From Colias croceus (lineage: Eukaryota; Arthropoda; Insecta; Lepidoptera; Pieridae), in contig NC_059561.1 in assembly GCF_905220415.1 (NCBI RefSeq), forward strand, positions 5,968,001-6,032,000: a stretch of 64,000 nucleotides of DNA. Direction: 5' to 3'. The position numbers and the translations under genes were made by a program. This document shows positions 12,364-23,782 of this stretch, piece after piece. Position 1 is the stretch's first letter. Every line of letters starts with the position of its first letter. The notes beneath the pieces were generated by a model. The model made no database searches and was not told where the DNA came from. It saw nothing but the letters and a program-made list of their open reading frames with translations.

Positions 12364-12810
12364 TTTAGTGGCGTTAATATAAAATACGAAAAGAAAATTA
12401 TTTCTTTTGATTGATAGGAGTAGAAGTAGGAGAGTAGGTATCTACTTACTGTCCAATACCCATCACATTGTAACTTTTAAGTAAACATAACTTACTATTA
12501 TACTAGTACCTACGTACAGTACCTATTATATTATCTGTGCTATTATGACAATTAAATTCTATTTCTTATTTGACTCTGAACATGCAGAAAAACCGGAATC
12601 TATCACAAAGGCCTGTAAGGTCAGTACTCAGTCCTAAAAAATGTGACCTCGAACGATCATAGCTTTTTATTACTTGCGGCCTTAAGACCAGTTATTCCGT
12701 GACTTGTGTTATACATATATCTAAGACTCGATCGAGTGTTCAATTTCCTTAGAGTAAGATTAATTGAATGAAAGAAATTTCGGCGATAAGCAAAATGTTC
12801 AAATCACTAT

Positions 12811-13003
12811 CACTACATACCTAGTATGTATAAAACAAAGTCGCTTTCCCTGTCCCTACTCCCTATGTCCCTTTGTATGCTTAAATCTTTAAAACTACGC
12901 AACGGATTTTGATGCGGTTTTAATAGATAGAGTGATTCAAGAGGAAGGTATATAATTTATTAGGTTTTAGACAAAGCGGGCGAAGCCGCGGGCGGTAAGC
13001 TAG
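12811..13003 (+). mobile_element. Lep1-like Helitron copy, second subfamily
   Basis: Landmarks are CACTACATA, TATAAAACAAAGTCGCTTTC, TTTAAAACTACGCAACGGAT, GTGATTCAAGAGGAAGG and the end GCGAAGCCGCGGGCGGTAAG before CTAG. Related copies lie at 29589, 43149, 60088 and, decayed, 20418. Confidence 0.75.
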
Positions 13004-13119
13004 TGTTACTCTAAAAAGAGAACTTGTGAGGAAGAGAGAATTATCAAATTATATCTAGGATTGATAAATTATATATCTATGGCGGTCGGATTTAAAATGT
13101 CACTTACTAGTACCTACAT

Positions 13120-13500
13120 ACTTGATGATTGTTCCTTTAACTCCTCGAGGAGCATAGATAGGGCCTCAGTAAACTTTTTCCAGTCACGTCGATTTTGGGC
13201 TTTTGCATTTGCTTTGACTTCTTGCCACGACAGGCCGGTTTTATTTAGAAATAGAATAGAAATAGAAATCGTTTTATTTGCCACCATGTAACTCTTAGTA
13301 ATTAATACACAAAACAGAAAAAAAAAGATAGTAATGGAGGCAAAAAGGACTCCCCGTCAGCAAAGCAGCAACCATTATTTAAAATGTGTTGCTGCACTGA
13401 TTTTCAGTTTAGTTTAGTTTAGTTCAGCAACCATGGATCTCTTCCACGATTCAGGGGGACGACCTTTCCTTCTACGACCATTCGGGGGCGTCCAGTATAA
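13120..13500 (-). mobile_element. RTE-like LINE C-terminus split by another repeat
   Basis: Two minus-strand pieces encode typical C-terminal tail peptides of RTE-type LINE polymerases: TPPNGRRRKGRPPESWKRS (about 13500-13425) and LSWQEVKANAKAQNRRDWKK (within about 13240-13130). Between them, at about 13245-13420, is a different LINE-like tail starting with AGAAATAGAAATAG repeats and TTTATTTGCCACCATG. Confidence 0.6.
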
Positions 13501-16500
13501 AGCTGTTTTTACTATATTACATACTTAGCAATTAAAAATTTAATGTGTTAATAAAAACAAATGCTTATTTAATTATTTAATTATCCTCACTAAATGTGCA
13601 CCTTGAAAATAAAATAATTAAGAAATTTATTAAAATATTTGCACTTCCAAAACATGACTGACCCTAATTAACTCATTATCATTGCATTACACTTATCCGG
13701 TAGAAAATCCACAACATCACTGCTCCAATCGGTGAGGGAAATGTGCTATATATAACAATTTGACAATAATTTCACGTTAGTTTTTTTTTTTCTTGTTAAT
13801 ACACTGAGAAATTAAGTTGACACTCCCGAACGGGAAACTCTTATTTATTAGTACATAAAAGGCTACATTGTTTATCAACATTGTTATTTTATGCAATAAT
13901 TTCGGATTTAACTTCCGATACCGTGTCCCGTATGTAATTGATACGAGGAAGATACCGAAGATTCTTGTCTTGGAAAGTCCCGTGGGTATTTCCTTCTCAA
14001 ATAGAACTCTTAACTCACTCTATTTTGCGTGCTTGCGTGTTTATTATATTAGATTGGAAAAATATTTTATGAACGTTTATGAAATTTGTGATGCAAGAAC
14101 ATTCTTACAGTAAGTTTTTCGACATATTTATTCGTTCATTTTAGGTTAACCTGTACATAACATATTAAAACAATTCTACCATATATACATTTCATCTCTA
14201 TATATAAAAATGAATCTCTATTTCCCTTGGTAACGGCATCACGCGTAAACGGGTGCACCGATTTCGATAATTCTTTTTTTATTATATTCCTTGAAGTACG
14301 AGGATGGTTCTTATGGAGAAAAAACGTAAATATGTACCACGAGCGAGGCCGGGGCTGACCGCTGGTAGATTAAAACGAATAAATCATATAACGGACCGGT
14401 ATTTTCCAAACATACGACACCGATTAACTCAAGAAAGCAGGTGAAAAATGATCGATTGCAATGCTTACAGCATACTAAACAACGCTTGCTTAAGAACCGG
14501 TACAGTGACGTCACAGGGCCCTGGCCGAGATTGTCACTTACCTAATAGATCTGAATTGACCTTACGAGTACGTGGATTAAAATAATAAATGTAGTTTAAG
14601 AAACTAAAACGCTGCTGTAAGATAAATTCATGAAATTGTTCTTTGTCACCGATCTTAAGTTTACATTGTTTGAATTAAATCTGTCCGTTTAAAATGGGGT
14701 CAAAATCGAGTTTAAAGGAGATTTTACACAAATAATACATTATACAGTTCATATACAGGTTGTTTTGTATGTCGGCAATCGAAAAGGAGGCTACTAGGTT
14801 TTCAGTTTTCATCTTAGTGTTAATTTTGTTATAAATTCTCAATGGCTAAATAGATTTCGATTACTTCGACCTCACAACAGTTTTGTTAAAATAAAAAATA
14901 AATGATTAATGAATATTCAACGCAGTGGATATTTTTCATTAGGTATAATATATAATATATGCAGTAGATACCTTTTTACATTTTTTTGTAACTATGTAAA
15001 TATTATAATATATTATATGGATGTGAGACAATTTATAAAAGAATAAGATCTTGAACAATAAAACAAATTCTCACGTTTTTATAATGGATAATAAGATTAA
15101 CAAGATGCCATAATATTGTGCAATGTTTACATTATTTATAAAAGAGCTCTAAAAAAATGAATCGTAGTTCTACTACTAGTATAGTATTACATATATTATC
15201 TGGTAGTAGAACACCAAAATTCTATTATTTTTGTGCTTCGTCATCATTAACTTAGTAAAAAGAATTATTTTCAACACTTCATACAATAGGTAGGTGCTAG
15301 CTGGCCCGGCACACGTTGTGAAGGACTTATTTTTTAGAGTAAATTATGACCTATTCTTAAACCTAGTATACATTTAGATTTAAATTGTAACATAAATAGA
15401 ATGAAAGAGATATATAAATGAATCGAATCATATATTATAATCTCTAATATTTACACAGGTACTTCCCTACTAGTAATATTAGTTATTTTACTATCCACAT
15501 ACATAATATAAAAATGTTTATTTACCAGTAGATGGTAAATACACCTTATATGTAACAATGAATCTAAAGAAATATGGTCTGACAATCAGATAATAGAGCT
15601 ATCTGCTATAGCATTCAATGAAGTCAAATAAAAAATATATCTATTAAAACCTATTACGTTTTATGCAATTTTTAACTATATTATAACCGAGTAATTATTA
15701 GTAATTAATATAACACAATAACTAAGGTTACATTTAAAATTATACGCTAAGGAAATGAGTCGCGTGGGAAAGATATCAACGCGTTCCGCTTCTCATCGGA
15801 ACACGTAATATATTGGAATTTAATATTATCTGTTAGCCGTATATAATATAGTATGACGAATGAAACATTGATTTAATAAAGATATACTATTATTAGTATT
15901 TTTATTGCACATAAAAATAGAAAAAACACACTTCAAATTGGTAAAATTATTGCTTCGTCACTGATTTTTGTTAGGGCTACAAAGTTTGAATGAAATCTGT
16001 CCTTTTAAAGTGGGTCAAAATCGAGTCTAAAGGAGTCGGTTAGGGTTACATACATAGAGATAAGAGTAAGGTAATAAAAGGGTGTTAATAAATTAGGAAA
16101 GCGTGATTATATATCCGTTTGTATATAAGGTAAAACTAGATTGGCATTCAAATCAAAAGGTTGTGTGACAAATGAGCTTCGAATGCTTCTGTTATCCGAA
16201 CACCATATGTATGTATAAGCACAGACTAATAATAATATACTACGTATACAATAAGTAATCTTTGTTTTATCCGGAAACCACGTATGATCTTATTTAATAA
16301 TATAACAATATCTTATTATCAATGAAGAATAAACAACGTGACGACAGCAAATCGTAATTTTGATACATTTGAATTTTCCATAGAAATAGATATGTTTAAT
16401 GTTTATTTATTTATATAAAAAAGACTTCTAAAAATATAAGTTATGATTTATTTATTTTACCAAAGAAAGAAGAAAGTTGATATGTCACTCGACAAACAAT

Positions 16501-17172
16501 TATAACTGCAAATTGTTTACTTTATTGTAGGTACACATAGAAAGGTTTTCCTTTCTCTACAATTTAAACGAATAGTTGAAAGCAATGAGTGAATTTAAGT
16601 ACATAATACACACGTACAATAGTATTATATATATATGTGGATGTATATTTAAAAGATTTTTATTAATAAAAATTTCATTTATCGAATGCAAAAATTTTAT
16701 TTAAGTCGAACTGTTTTGAAGTTAAATTGAAACTTCAATATTTGCTGCTTAAACTAAATGTGGAATAACTTGAATCGAACTTAGCAAATAGGTAACACGA
16801 GGAATGTAGGTCAGCGTACACAAGTATTTCCAATTTAGCTTAGAATTTTCTAGACGGGTTTTAAGTTCTATATTTGTATGCTATCCTTATACTTTGTACA
16901 GGGGGTTTTAGAAATCTAACTCAATTGCATATTTTTCGAAAATCCATAAAAATATTAAAACATTATCCCTGTAATTTACTACGAATCAAAAATCAATGAC
17001 AGATGATTATAAGTTACCTGCACTTGGACAGCATAGTGGATTATTTATCCTACACCTTCATAGGAATTTTAGCTTACATTAAAAACAAAATAATTCGCTT
17101 TTCTTTTCTCGTAGACTGGTAGAAGCCCCTTGTACTGTATCATATTAGTTATTTTCTCATTATTTTTTTGTA
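13501..17172. other. Gene-free AT-rich stretch
   Basis: It holds a Helitron copy at 14196-14367 and two copies of an uncharacterised repeat (about 14640-14730 and 15980-16040, sharing GGGTCAAAATCGAGT and TAAAGGAG). No coding exon is recognised. Confidence 0.4.
14196..14367 (+). mobile_element. Lep1-like Helitron copy, third subfamily
   Basis: It runs from TATATATAAAAATGAATC through GATTTCGATAATTC, CCTTGAAGTACGAGGATGG and a degenerate GGCCGGGGCTGACCGCT end. Relatives lie at 23304, 33253 and 58257. Confidence 0.7.
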
Positions 17173-17316
17173 TCCTATTAATATTATAAAAGCGAAAGTT
17201 TGAAATAATGTAAAGATGCTTCGTACTTTCACGCAAAAGCAGCTTATTGAATCTGTATGAAATTTGGCACACAGATAGATCTCTTAAATGCGTGTGAAGC
17301 CGCGGGATTCAGCTAA
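17173..17316 (+). mobile_element. Decayed Helitron-type repeat
   Basis: It begins ATTAATATTATAAAAGCGAAAG and ends GAAGCCGCGGGATTCAGCTAA, a degraded CTAG end. Confidence 0.55.
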
Positions 17317-19239
17317 TAAAATATAGAGTAAAATAAATAGGAGCCATGTGTTCCTGCTATGGGAACGATAAGGGCTGATTAAAACAAATTAACTGGGTTA
17401 GTAGCTTTGCAGTTAGCTTACAACCAAACTATTCCGTAACCTAGCAACCACACAACAATCGTTATTTTCTTTCAGTTTCTTGACCCTTGCCCTAAGACAC
17501 GAAGGGTGTGAATAATTTAAATCCCCATAAAATTGCCGATAACCTACATTAACACAATTAAAGAATTAATTGTGTTTCTTGGCCTAGTTTAGTAGTAAAT
17601 TAATTTAATGGGAGTTCTAAATGACCGTTACAACTGTGCTTAAAAAAGACTTGGTTAAGAAACTTCGGCGTTATTTATGAGTATCTTATAAAATGTTATT
17701 TACGCAAAACATGCTCATGTGTTTAGAAATAAAAGGTTTTTGGTGGATTTAAAACGCGATTTGTTTATTACATTATAAACTATCCCGACGTTTCAAGCTC
17801 TGTAAAGCGAGGGAGATATCGAGAAAATTGTATTTATCTTATTTTTGAACGATTTTCTTTATAAAAATCTCGTTCTACTGCCAGATAATAATTTAAAAAT
17901 TGACATCTCAATTATTACATAAAAAAAGAAAGGCTAAACAAATAAACAGCATTGAATTATGTGTTATTTATGTCAAAATAATAATGTAACTCTTTTATCA
18001 ATTAAGGATAATAACTAGTGAAAATACAAAATTATATATATGTGCTTGATTTCAATAATAATCTAGTTCTAACTTCTAAGCTATTCTCAACAGGCAAGGT
18101 CAAAATCTAGTTAACCTAGTTATTTCAAGGAATTTCCATGGCAAATCGTATCTCAGATATTTTTTAGTTTTGCTCATTAGCGTTCTATCAAATAATTATA
18201 TTCATTTACATAACATCAATGACCTTACTAGAAGAATATACGTTAAAAACTTTTAGCAAATTTGTCCATTACCTACCTATGTATACCATTAAGTTGTATT
18301 ACAATTGGAAAACTAAAACATACCCTGTTTAAAATTTCGTGTCCTTTATTTCCTTCCCAAAATAACTAAAAAATAAATTGATTTGAATTCAAAATTTCAT
18401 AAGTTAAAATGGATAGCTGAGTAATATATTAAATATCAAATTTTAAATCCATAAATTATTCAAACGAATTAAAACGCATTAACAGTATTATTTTCCTGTT
18501 TACTTTTTTTAAAATGTTATTTTATGGCCTTTGCGATAATTATTATGCTATTTTTCCGTTGATTTTTCTGCGATTTTTTCACACGTTTATATTTGAATAG
18601 CCTTTATTAGTGGCCAAAATTATCAAAGCTTAGTTATAGCGAAATTACGAATTATTGTTTATCATAGAGCGTAATTTACTTCCTTTGTTAGTGTAGAGAA
18701 AATTTATGATATTTTTTGTGCTCAATTTATGGCGAGATAATATTTTTATTTATTTATTATAAGGCTGTAATACAGTAAAGTTGGCAGACACAACTCAAAC
18801 TCAAATATTTATTTATTCAATTAGACTTCTTCTAAAAGCACTTTTGAATCGTCATAACATTATTTACATTTACCACTGATTTAACTATAAGTGGCCTAAT
18901 TTTTAACTCGGTACAAATACTATCTAGCTTTAAAATAAGTTTATTCTTATATAAACCCAAGATTATTTTAAAGCATTACTTGTCTTACAATATACCGTGA
19001 TTCAGAATTCCTTGTTGTTTTCCGCAATCCTTGAACTTGGAAAGTACATAGGTACAATCGGCAGGTGAGCGTTATAGCGAATTCTTATGTTAGTAGATTA
19101 TAAAACGAGTTTATTAATACGTGTTTGTGTTGATAAAAATACGTATTAAAAATATATAATTTACAGGTTTTTAATGCTGTTGCAGTTGTAGATAGAGATG
19201 TTTTCATAGAAGTCTAAGAATAATTTTAGCTTAATTTTC
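17317..19239. other. Gene-free AT-rich stretch with two repeat tails
   Basis: About 17720-17830 contains an ACGCGATTTG...CCCGACGTTTC motif that I associate with a common lepidopteran repeat. About 18793-18890 is one copy of a tail repeated at 31078 and 32462. No coding region is supported. Confidence 0.4.
18793..18890 (+). repeat. Interspersed repeat, TTTATTTATTC...TTGAATCGTC family
   Basis: It shares TTTATTTATT, TTAGACTTCTT, AAAGCACTTT and GAATCGTCAT in the same order with 31078-31165 and, inverted, with part of 32462-32545. It is probably the 3' end of a LINE. Confidence 0.6.
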
Positions 19240-19853
19240 CTGGGGCCTTAGCCAAACGGCAAAACGCCAAGGAATAGAATACGCTATCGATAGAAATTGA
19301 CATAAGCGTATGATGTTTTGCATAAGGATTCGGTCACCCTACCAACGACAACGACGACCACGAACAAAATTTTCATCCAGTCGCAATTAAATAAAATTGT
19401 GCAAAACACAATTAAAAATGAAATTTAAGAATTTCCTGTCATATTGGTGTTTGGAAAAAAATTTTTGAGATCAATGGATAAACAAACAGGTTTTTCATAG
19501 AAACGGTGGCTCCTAGAAAAAAATGTATTTAACCTTTTTTATAGATAATTAGATTATATACAATTTTGGTTCAGGTGATTGTATGATAAACTTACCGTCT
19601 CGGCGAAAATCGCAAAAAACCCTATTTCTTTTTATTAATTGACCTCGAATTTTTTTATTCCTGAGTACCAGAATGACGGGAGATTTTAATATTGATTTTG
19701 AACAAATTTCGGCAAGATTGGAACTTTGGTCGTGGTCGTCTGCGTCGTTGGTAGTGTGATCGAACCATTACCAAAATGTCATGAGCTTATGTCAATAATT
19801 AGCGTTAGCAGTTTCTATTCCATGGCGTTACGTACGTTTGTCTAAGGCCCCAG
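19240..19853. mobile_element. 614-bp inverted-repeat element with CTGGGGCCTTAG ends
   Basis: The left end CTGGGGCCTTAGCCAAACG is matched by the inverse of the right end CTGGGGCCTTAGACAAACG. Farther in, ACCAACGACAACGACGACCA faces a nearly complementary TGGTCGTGGTCGTCTGCGTC stretch. No transposase frame is visible. The same CTGGGGCCTTAGACAAA tip begins the palindrome at 20871. Confidence 0.75.
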
Positions 19854-19992
19854 TAGTTACCTACTGTATCGTTTTTCGACTGTCAATTATCTTTTCTGTT
19901 TTTTCTCTTTATATTTTTGTGCTACGGAATATAATTACCTTTCAGATATTTATTTTTATCTTTTAGAAAATATATAACAGTATATTCTAGAT

Positions 19993-20052
19993 AAACCTAG
20001 AAACATAAGACCATACATAAGTAGGTATGTATGTTCTTATGTTTCTAGGTTT
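19993..20052. repeat. 60-nt near-perfect hairpin
   Basis: The arms AAACCTAGAAACATAAGA and TCTTATGTTTCTAGGTTT are exactly complementary, continued by CATACATA/TATGTATG around a loop of about six bases. It may be a MITE remnant or a small hairpin RNA; no expression evidence is available. Confidence 0.8.
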
Positions 20053-20344
20053 AAATAAGTAGGTATTTATAATTATAATTATAATCAGTGTGATTTGTTT
20101 ATCGTTCTTCTTTCTTATGAATCGTATAAAAAGGCACCTTATTAACTTGTATGAAACAATACTGACCGGTAGTATAAAACAGTAGGTCCATGGGAATTAA
20201 AATAATTTCAACTGCACATTGACCTCCATTTATATCGGAATTACCGCCTTACTTCCGCAACACAAGGTTGACAATGCCGCTAATATCAATTAATCATATT
20301 AGTGAATGTGAATGAATGTGTACTGGTTTTTAAATTATTACGGA

Positions 20345-20415
20345 ATGTCGTCGTCGTCGTCGTCGTCGTTTCAGCCGTGGGACGTCCACTGCTGGACAAA
20401 GGCCTCGCCTGCTTT
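20345..20415 (+). repeat. CGT microsatellite plus LINE tail
   Basis: A CGT triplet run (about 20348-20370) is followed by GGGACGTCCACTGCTGGACA, a sequence I recognise as very common in lepidopteran LINE/SINE tails. Confidence 0.6.
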
Positions 20416-20417
20416 GT

Positions 20418-20546
20418 CTAAAACCTAGAGGTAATAAATGGTATACTAGGTAATCTATCACTCACGCACCAAAATCCGTTGTGTAGTTTTGAAGATATAA
20501 ACATACATACAGACAGACCCGAGTTTGCTTTATACTATGTAGTGAT
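20418..20546 (-). mobile_element. Decayed Helitron-type repeat
   Basis: The minus strand carries CACTACATAGTATAAAGC near its start and CAAAACTACACAACGGATTT, matching the subfamily at 12811. The 3' end is degraded. Confidence 0.55.
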
Positions 20547-20875
20547 TGTGCAGGAAACTTCCATAGAACAAAAGGCCCGAACGAAATTAGCTCATACTTG
20601 CCAAACCTACACAGAGAATATTAAAATGTAGGATGTAGCGGCCCTTGAGGAAAACATTGACATTTATTACTAAGAATTAGGTACCTACCTCATAACAATT
20701 ATCTATATTATATTCAATCGAATAAATAGACTAGACTAGAATTTTCTACGAGTGAATACATAGCTTAGGTATTCTATGCAGTATATTACGTGACATGGAA
20801 TTATTAGAAAAACATCAATCTAAGAGCAATTTACTTGACTGCTTATCATCATCCGTCAATTTTATATTTACTGGG

Positions 20876-21222
20876 GCCTTAGACAAAGTAACAATTAAAA
20901 AACGATAACGAAGTTAGAAAAGCCAAAAATGTATGGGATTGACATTAGATAGACCACGTGATCTAACGCGGCGTATGTCAATCCCATACATTTTTGCGAT
21001 TTCGAACTTCGTTATCGTTTTGTAATTGTTACTTTGTCTAAGGCTCGATGAGCCTTAGACAAAGTAACAATTACAAAACGATAACGAAGTTCGAAATCGC
21101 AAAAATGTATGGGATTGACATACGCCGCGTTAGATCACGTGGTCTATCTAATGTCAATCCCATACATTTTTGCGATTTCGAACTTCGTTATCGTTTTGTA
21201 ATTGTTACTTTGTCTAAGGCTC
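20876..21222. mobile_element. Nested quadruple palindrome of two inverted MITEs
   Basis: Two MITEs of about 170 bp (20876-21046 and 21050-21222) stand head to head. Each has ~70-bp TIRs starting GCCTTAGACAAAGTAACAAT around a unique centre with GACCACGTGATCTAACGCGG. The second is almost exactly the reverse complement of the first, meeting at GGCTCGATGAGCC. The same 70-bp arm therefore occurs four times in alternating orientation. An open frame at 21048-21242 is merely this repeat translated. Confidence 0.92.
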
Positions 21223-21600
21223 ATCATGATGGTTTAATTTAAAGCGCTTATAAATGTAAAAATTAATTCCCTTACATATTAATAAAATCCGTTAAAAACT
21301 CTCTCACGCGCGTCTTTTTAACTTCCGAATTTTTATTTATAAAAAGTTAAAAACGCCTTAAACACGAGTGACTAATGTTTTAAAAATAATGCAACTTTGT
21401 AAGAATGCATCGATGTATGTTTGTGACTCTATCACGCGAAAGCTTCTAAATTAATTTGATTATACCTGGCAGTGATATAGCTGTTATACAAATACCCACC
21501 AGAATATTACAAAAGCTACAGCAATACTTACTTTTGTTCTTCCTAGACAAACTTATAAACCTAGATTATAATTTAATAACTCTATCTATACACTCTATAT

Positions 21601-21747
21601 ACAATTCTATACAGAATTAAATCCATACCGACAATTGATAAAAAAAAAACACGTCACTACCTATAATACAGATTGATAAAAAAAAACATGTCACTATATG
21701 TTTTTTTTATCAATCGTCGTTATGGATTTAATTCTATATAGAATTGT
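21601..21747. repeat. Imperfect inverted repeat, about 48-bp arms
   Basis: Left arm 21601-21650 carries ACAATTCTATACAGAATTAA and an ATTGATAAAAAA run; the right arm 21700-21747 is its near reverse complement. A third GATTGATAAAAAAA lies in the loop. Confidence 0.75.
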
Positions 21748-21982
21748 ATAAAGACTGTCTGTAACAGTCTCGAAATGATAACAAACAATATAGTCTACAC
21801 CCATTAGCATTAAAGCTATAATAAATGATAATTTTAAAATGAATTTTACTTGAAACAGTCTAGTGTTCTGTATAAGTACTAATAAACAGGAATTGTAAAA
21901 ATTTCTGCACATTTTATCATTGTGTGATAATACAAAATTTTAATTTTGACTATGGCACTATGGCATCTATATTCTATTCTAA

Positions 21983-22191
21983 TCTATACTAATATTATAA
22001 AGCTGAAGACTATGTTTGTTTGTTTGAACGCGCTAATCTCGGGAACTACTGGTCCGATTTGAAAAATTCTTTCAGTGTTAGATAGCCCATTTATCGAGGA
22101 AGGCTATAGGCTATTTACCATCACCAACGAAGCAACCAACTAAGACCAACAGGAGCAGAGGCACGCGGGTGAAACCGCGCGGTACAGCTAG
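21983..22191 (+). mobile_element. Lep1-like Helitron, full-length copy
   Basis: It starts TCTATACTAATATTATAAAG, contains GAACTACTGGTCCGATTTG and GGCTATAGGC, and ends with hairpin GCGGGTGAAACCGCG and CTAG followed by T. TC start, 3' hairpin and CTRR end are the hallmarks of Helitrons. Confidence 0.85.
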
Positions 22192-23100
22192 TAAAAAATA
22201 AATGCACATATGGATGAATATACGCTAAAGCCTAAAACTACATACATACATGTATAACAAAGTTGAAACTTGGTAGTGCTATTTGTACCTACATTTAGCA
22301 TAAATAATTAATACTTATGTTCACATAATTTATAATTTTTGCAGATATAAATTAGCTTTTGCTCGTGGTTTTGTCCGTAGGACTTTGGGACACAGTTAGT
22401 ACAATAATGAATAAAAAATATTATAAGTGTAACAATACACAAAACTAACAATGTAATAAACCTCTATGTAATTATGTATGAGTTTATTTGCTCATTAATC
22501 CAGTGATATAGTCATAACTGATACAGCTAATTTTAAAGTCTTATCTTTTAAATCATTTATGAAACAAATACGCTGTTAATTGCCAGCAATATTTCTAAAA
22601 TTTTCGTTATAAATTTCGAAAAGAAAGTTTCTTATTTTAGCACATACACAAGAAATAATAAATAAAAAACACAAATACACCTTTCCTTTGTTGAATTTGA
22701 TATTTTTGGTTTTATGTCATTCAAATGCTTTATAAATATAATTTTTTTTTTCTATTCTTTATAAATTTATGCAAATACACCTAGTTACTAACATTTTTAC
22801 ATACTAAATTTTTATGTACATAATGAATTTTGGTGTGCTCAAAAAATGTATGTAATATAACTAATGCCTTCATTATAATAATAATAATTAGAAACCACCT
22901 ATCTGACCTCTGCTGCTCATATTTAAAGATATAAAAACATGATAAAATGCAAACCGTGGTGAATAATTACCTTACGTAGACACATACCTACTTATGTATG
23001 CATATGTATTTAGATAGTTATTACCAACTACACAAACACACGCAATTTACTTCTAAAATGTAGTCAAAAGGCAATAACTCAAAAGTAAAAAGGACATACA
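22192..23100. other. Gene-free AT-rich stretch
   Basis: Only AT-rich sequence and short spurious frames are seen. Confidence 0.4.
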
Positions 23101-23288
23101 TCTATACCAATATTATTAACCTGAAGAGTTTTTTTGGTTGAACGTGCTAATCTCAGAAACTACGGATCCGATTTGAAAAATTATTTCAGTGTTAGATAGT
23201 CCATACATATACCTAATGCTATAATTCATCATCACGCTAAGACCAATAGGAGCGGAGCAATGCGGGTAAAACCACAGGGCACAGCGAG
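23101..23288 (+). mobile_element. Lep1-like Helitron copy
   Basis: It starts TCTATACCAATATTATTA, keeps ACTACGGATCCGATTTG and AGACCAATAGGAGCGGAG, and ends with a degenerate hairpin and CGAG in place of CTAG. Confidence 0.75.
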
Positions 23289-23303
23289 TACCTATATTAC
23301 CTA

Positions 23304-23468
23304 CTAGCGGTCCGCCCCGGCTTCGCCCGTGGTACATATTCACGTTTTCTCTACATAAGAACCATCCTCGTACTTCAAGGAATATAATAAAAAAAGAATT
23401 AAAGAAATCGGTTCAGCTGTTCTAAAGTTATGCGCTTACCAACACATTTTGGGATCCATTTTATTTAT
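23304..23468 (-). mobile_element. Lep1-like Helitron copy, third subfamily
   Basis: The minus strand ends GGCGAAGCCGGGGCGGACCG-CTAG after AAGTACGAGGATGG; the 5' part starts near the AACACATTTTGG motif. Confidence 0.7.
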
Positions 23469-23470
23469 TA

Positions 23471-23656
23471 CTAGCTTCCGCCCGCGACTCCGTCCGCGCG
23501 GATGTCGGTCTTCGCGTGGATGGTTTATTTCTCCATTTTGAGACCTCTGACAATAACATCTTATAAATATCTATTGGACCCAATTCCCAAATACGGTTAG
23601 GCCTATAATAATACGCAACGTGTGTTCGCGGTTCTACGGAACAACGTCTATGGATT
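23471..23656 (-). mobile_element. Helitron, 3' half, interrupted by LINE
   Basis: The inverse sequence ends GCGGACGGAGTCGCGGGCGG-AAG-CTAG. Together with 29112-29300 it forms one older Helitron that was split by the 5.46-kb LINE; both break ends carry GTCTATGGAT. Confidence 0.75.
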
Positions 23657-23782
23657 TTTTTTTTTTTTTAATCATATATTTCTGGGCTTTTGAACAAATG
23701 TTCATGGCAGCCCCATTGCAACAAACAACTTACAAACTAGACACATAACAATTAACATTTCTAAATAAAACAATGAGAACTC

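Noticed and set aside
21048..21242. 64-codon open frame
   Set aside because: Entirely translated from MITE inverted repeats.
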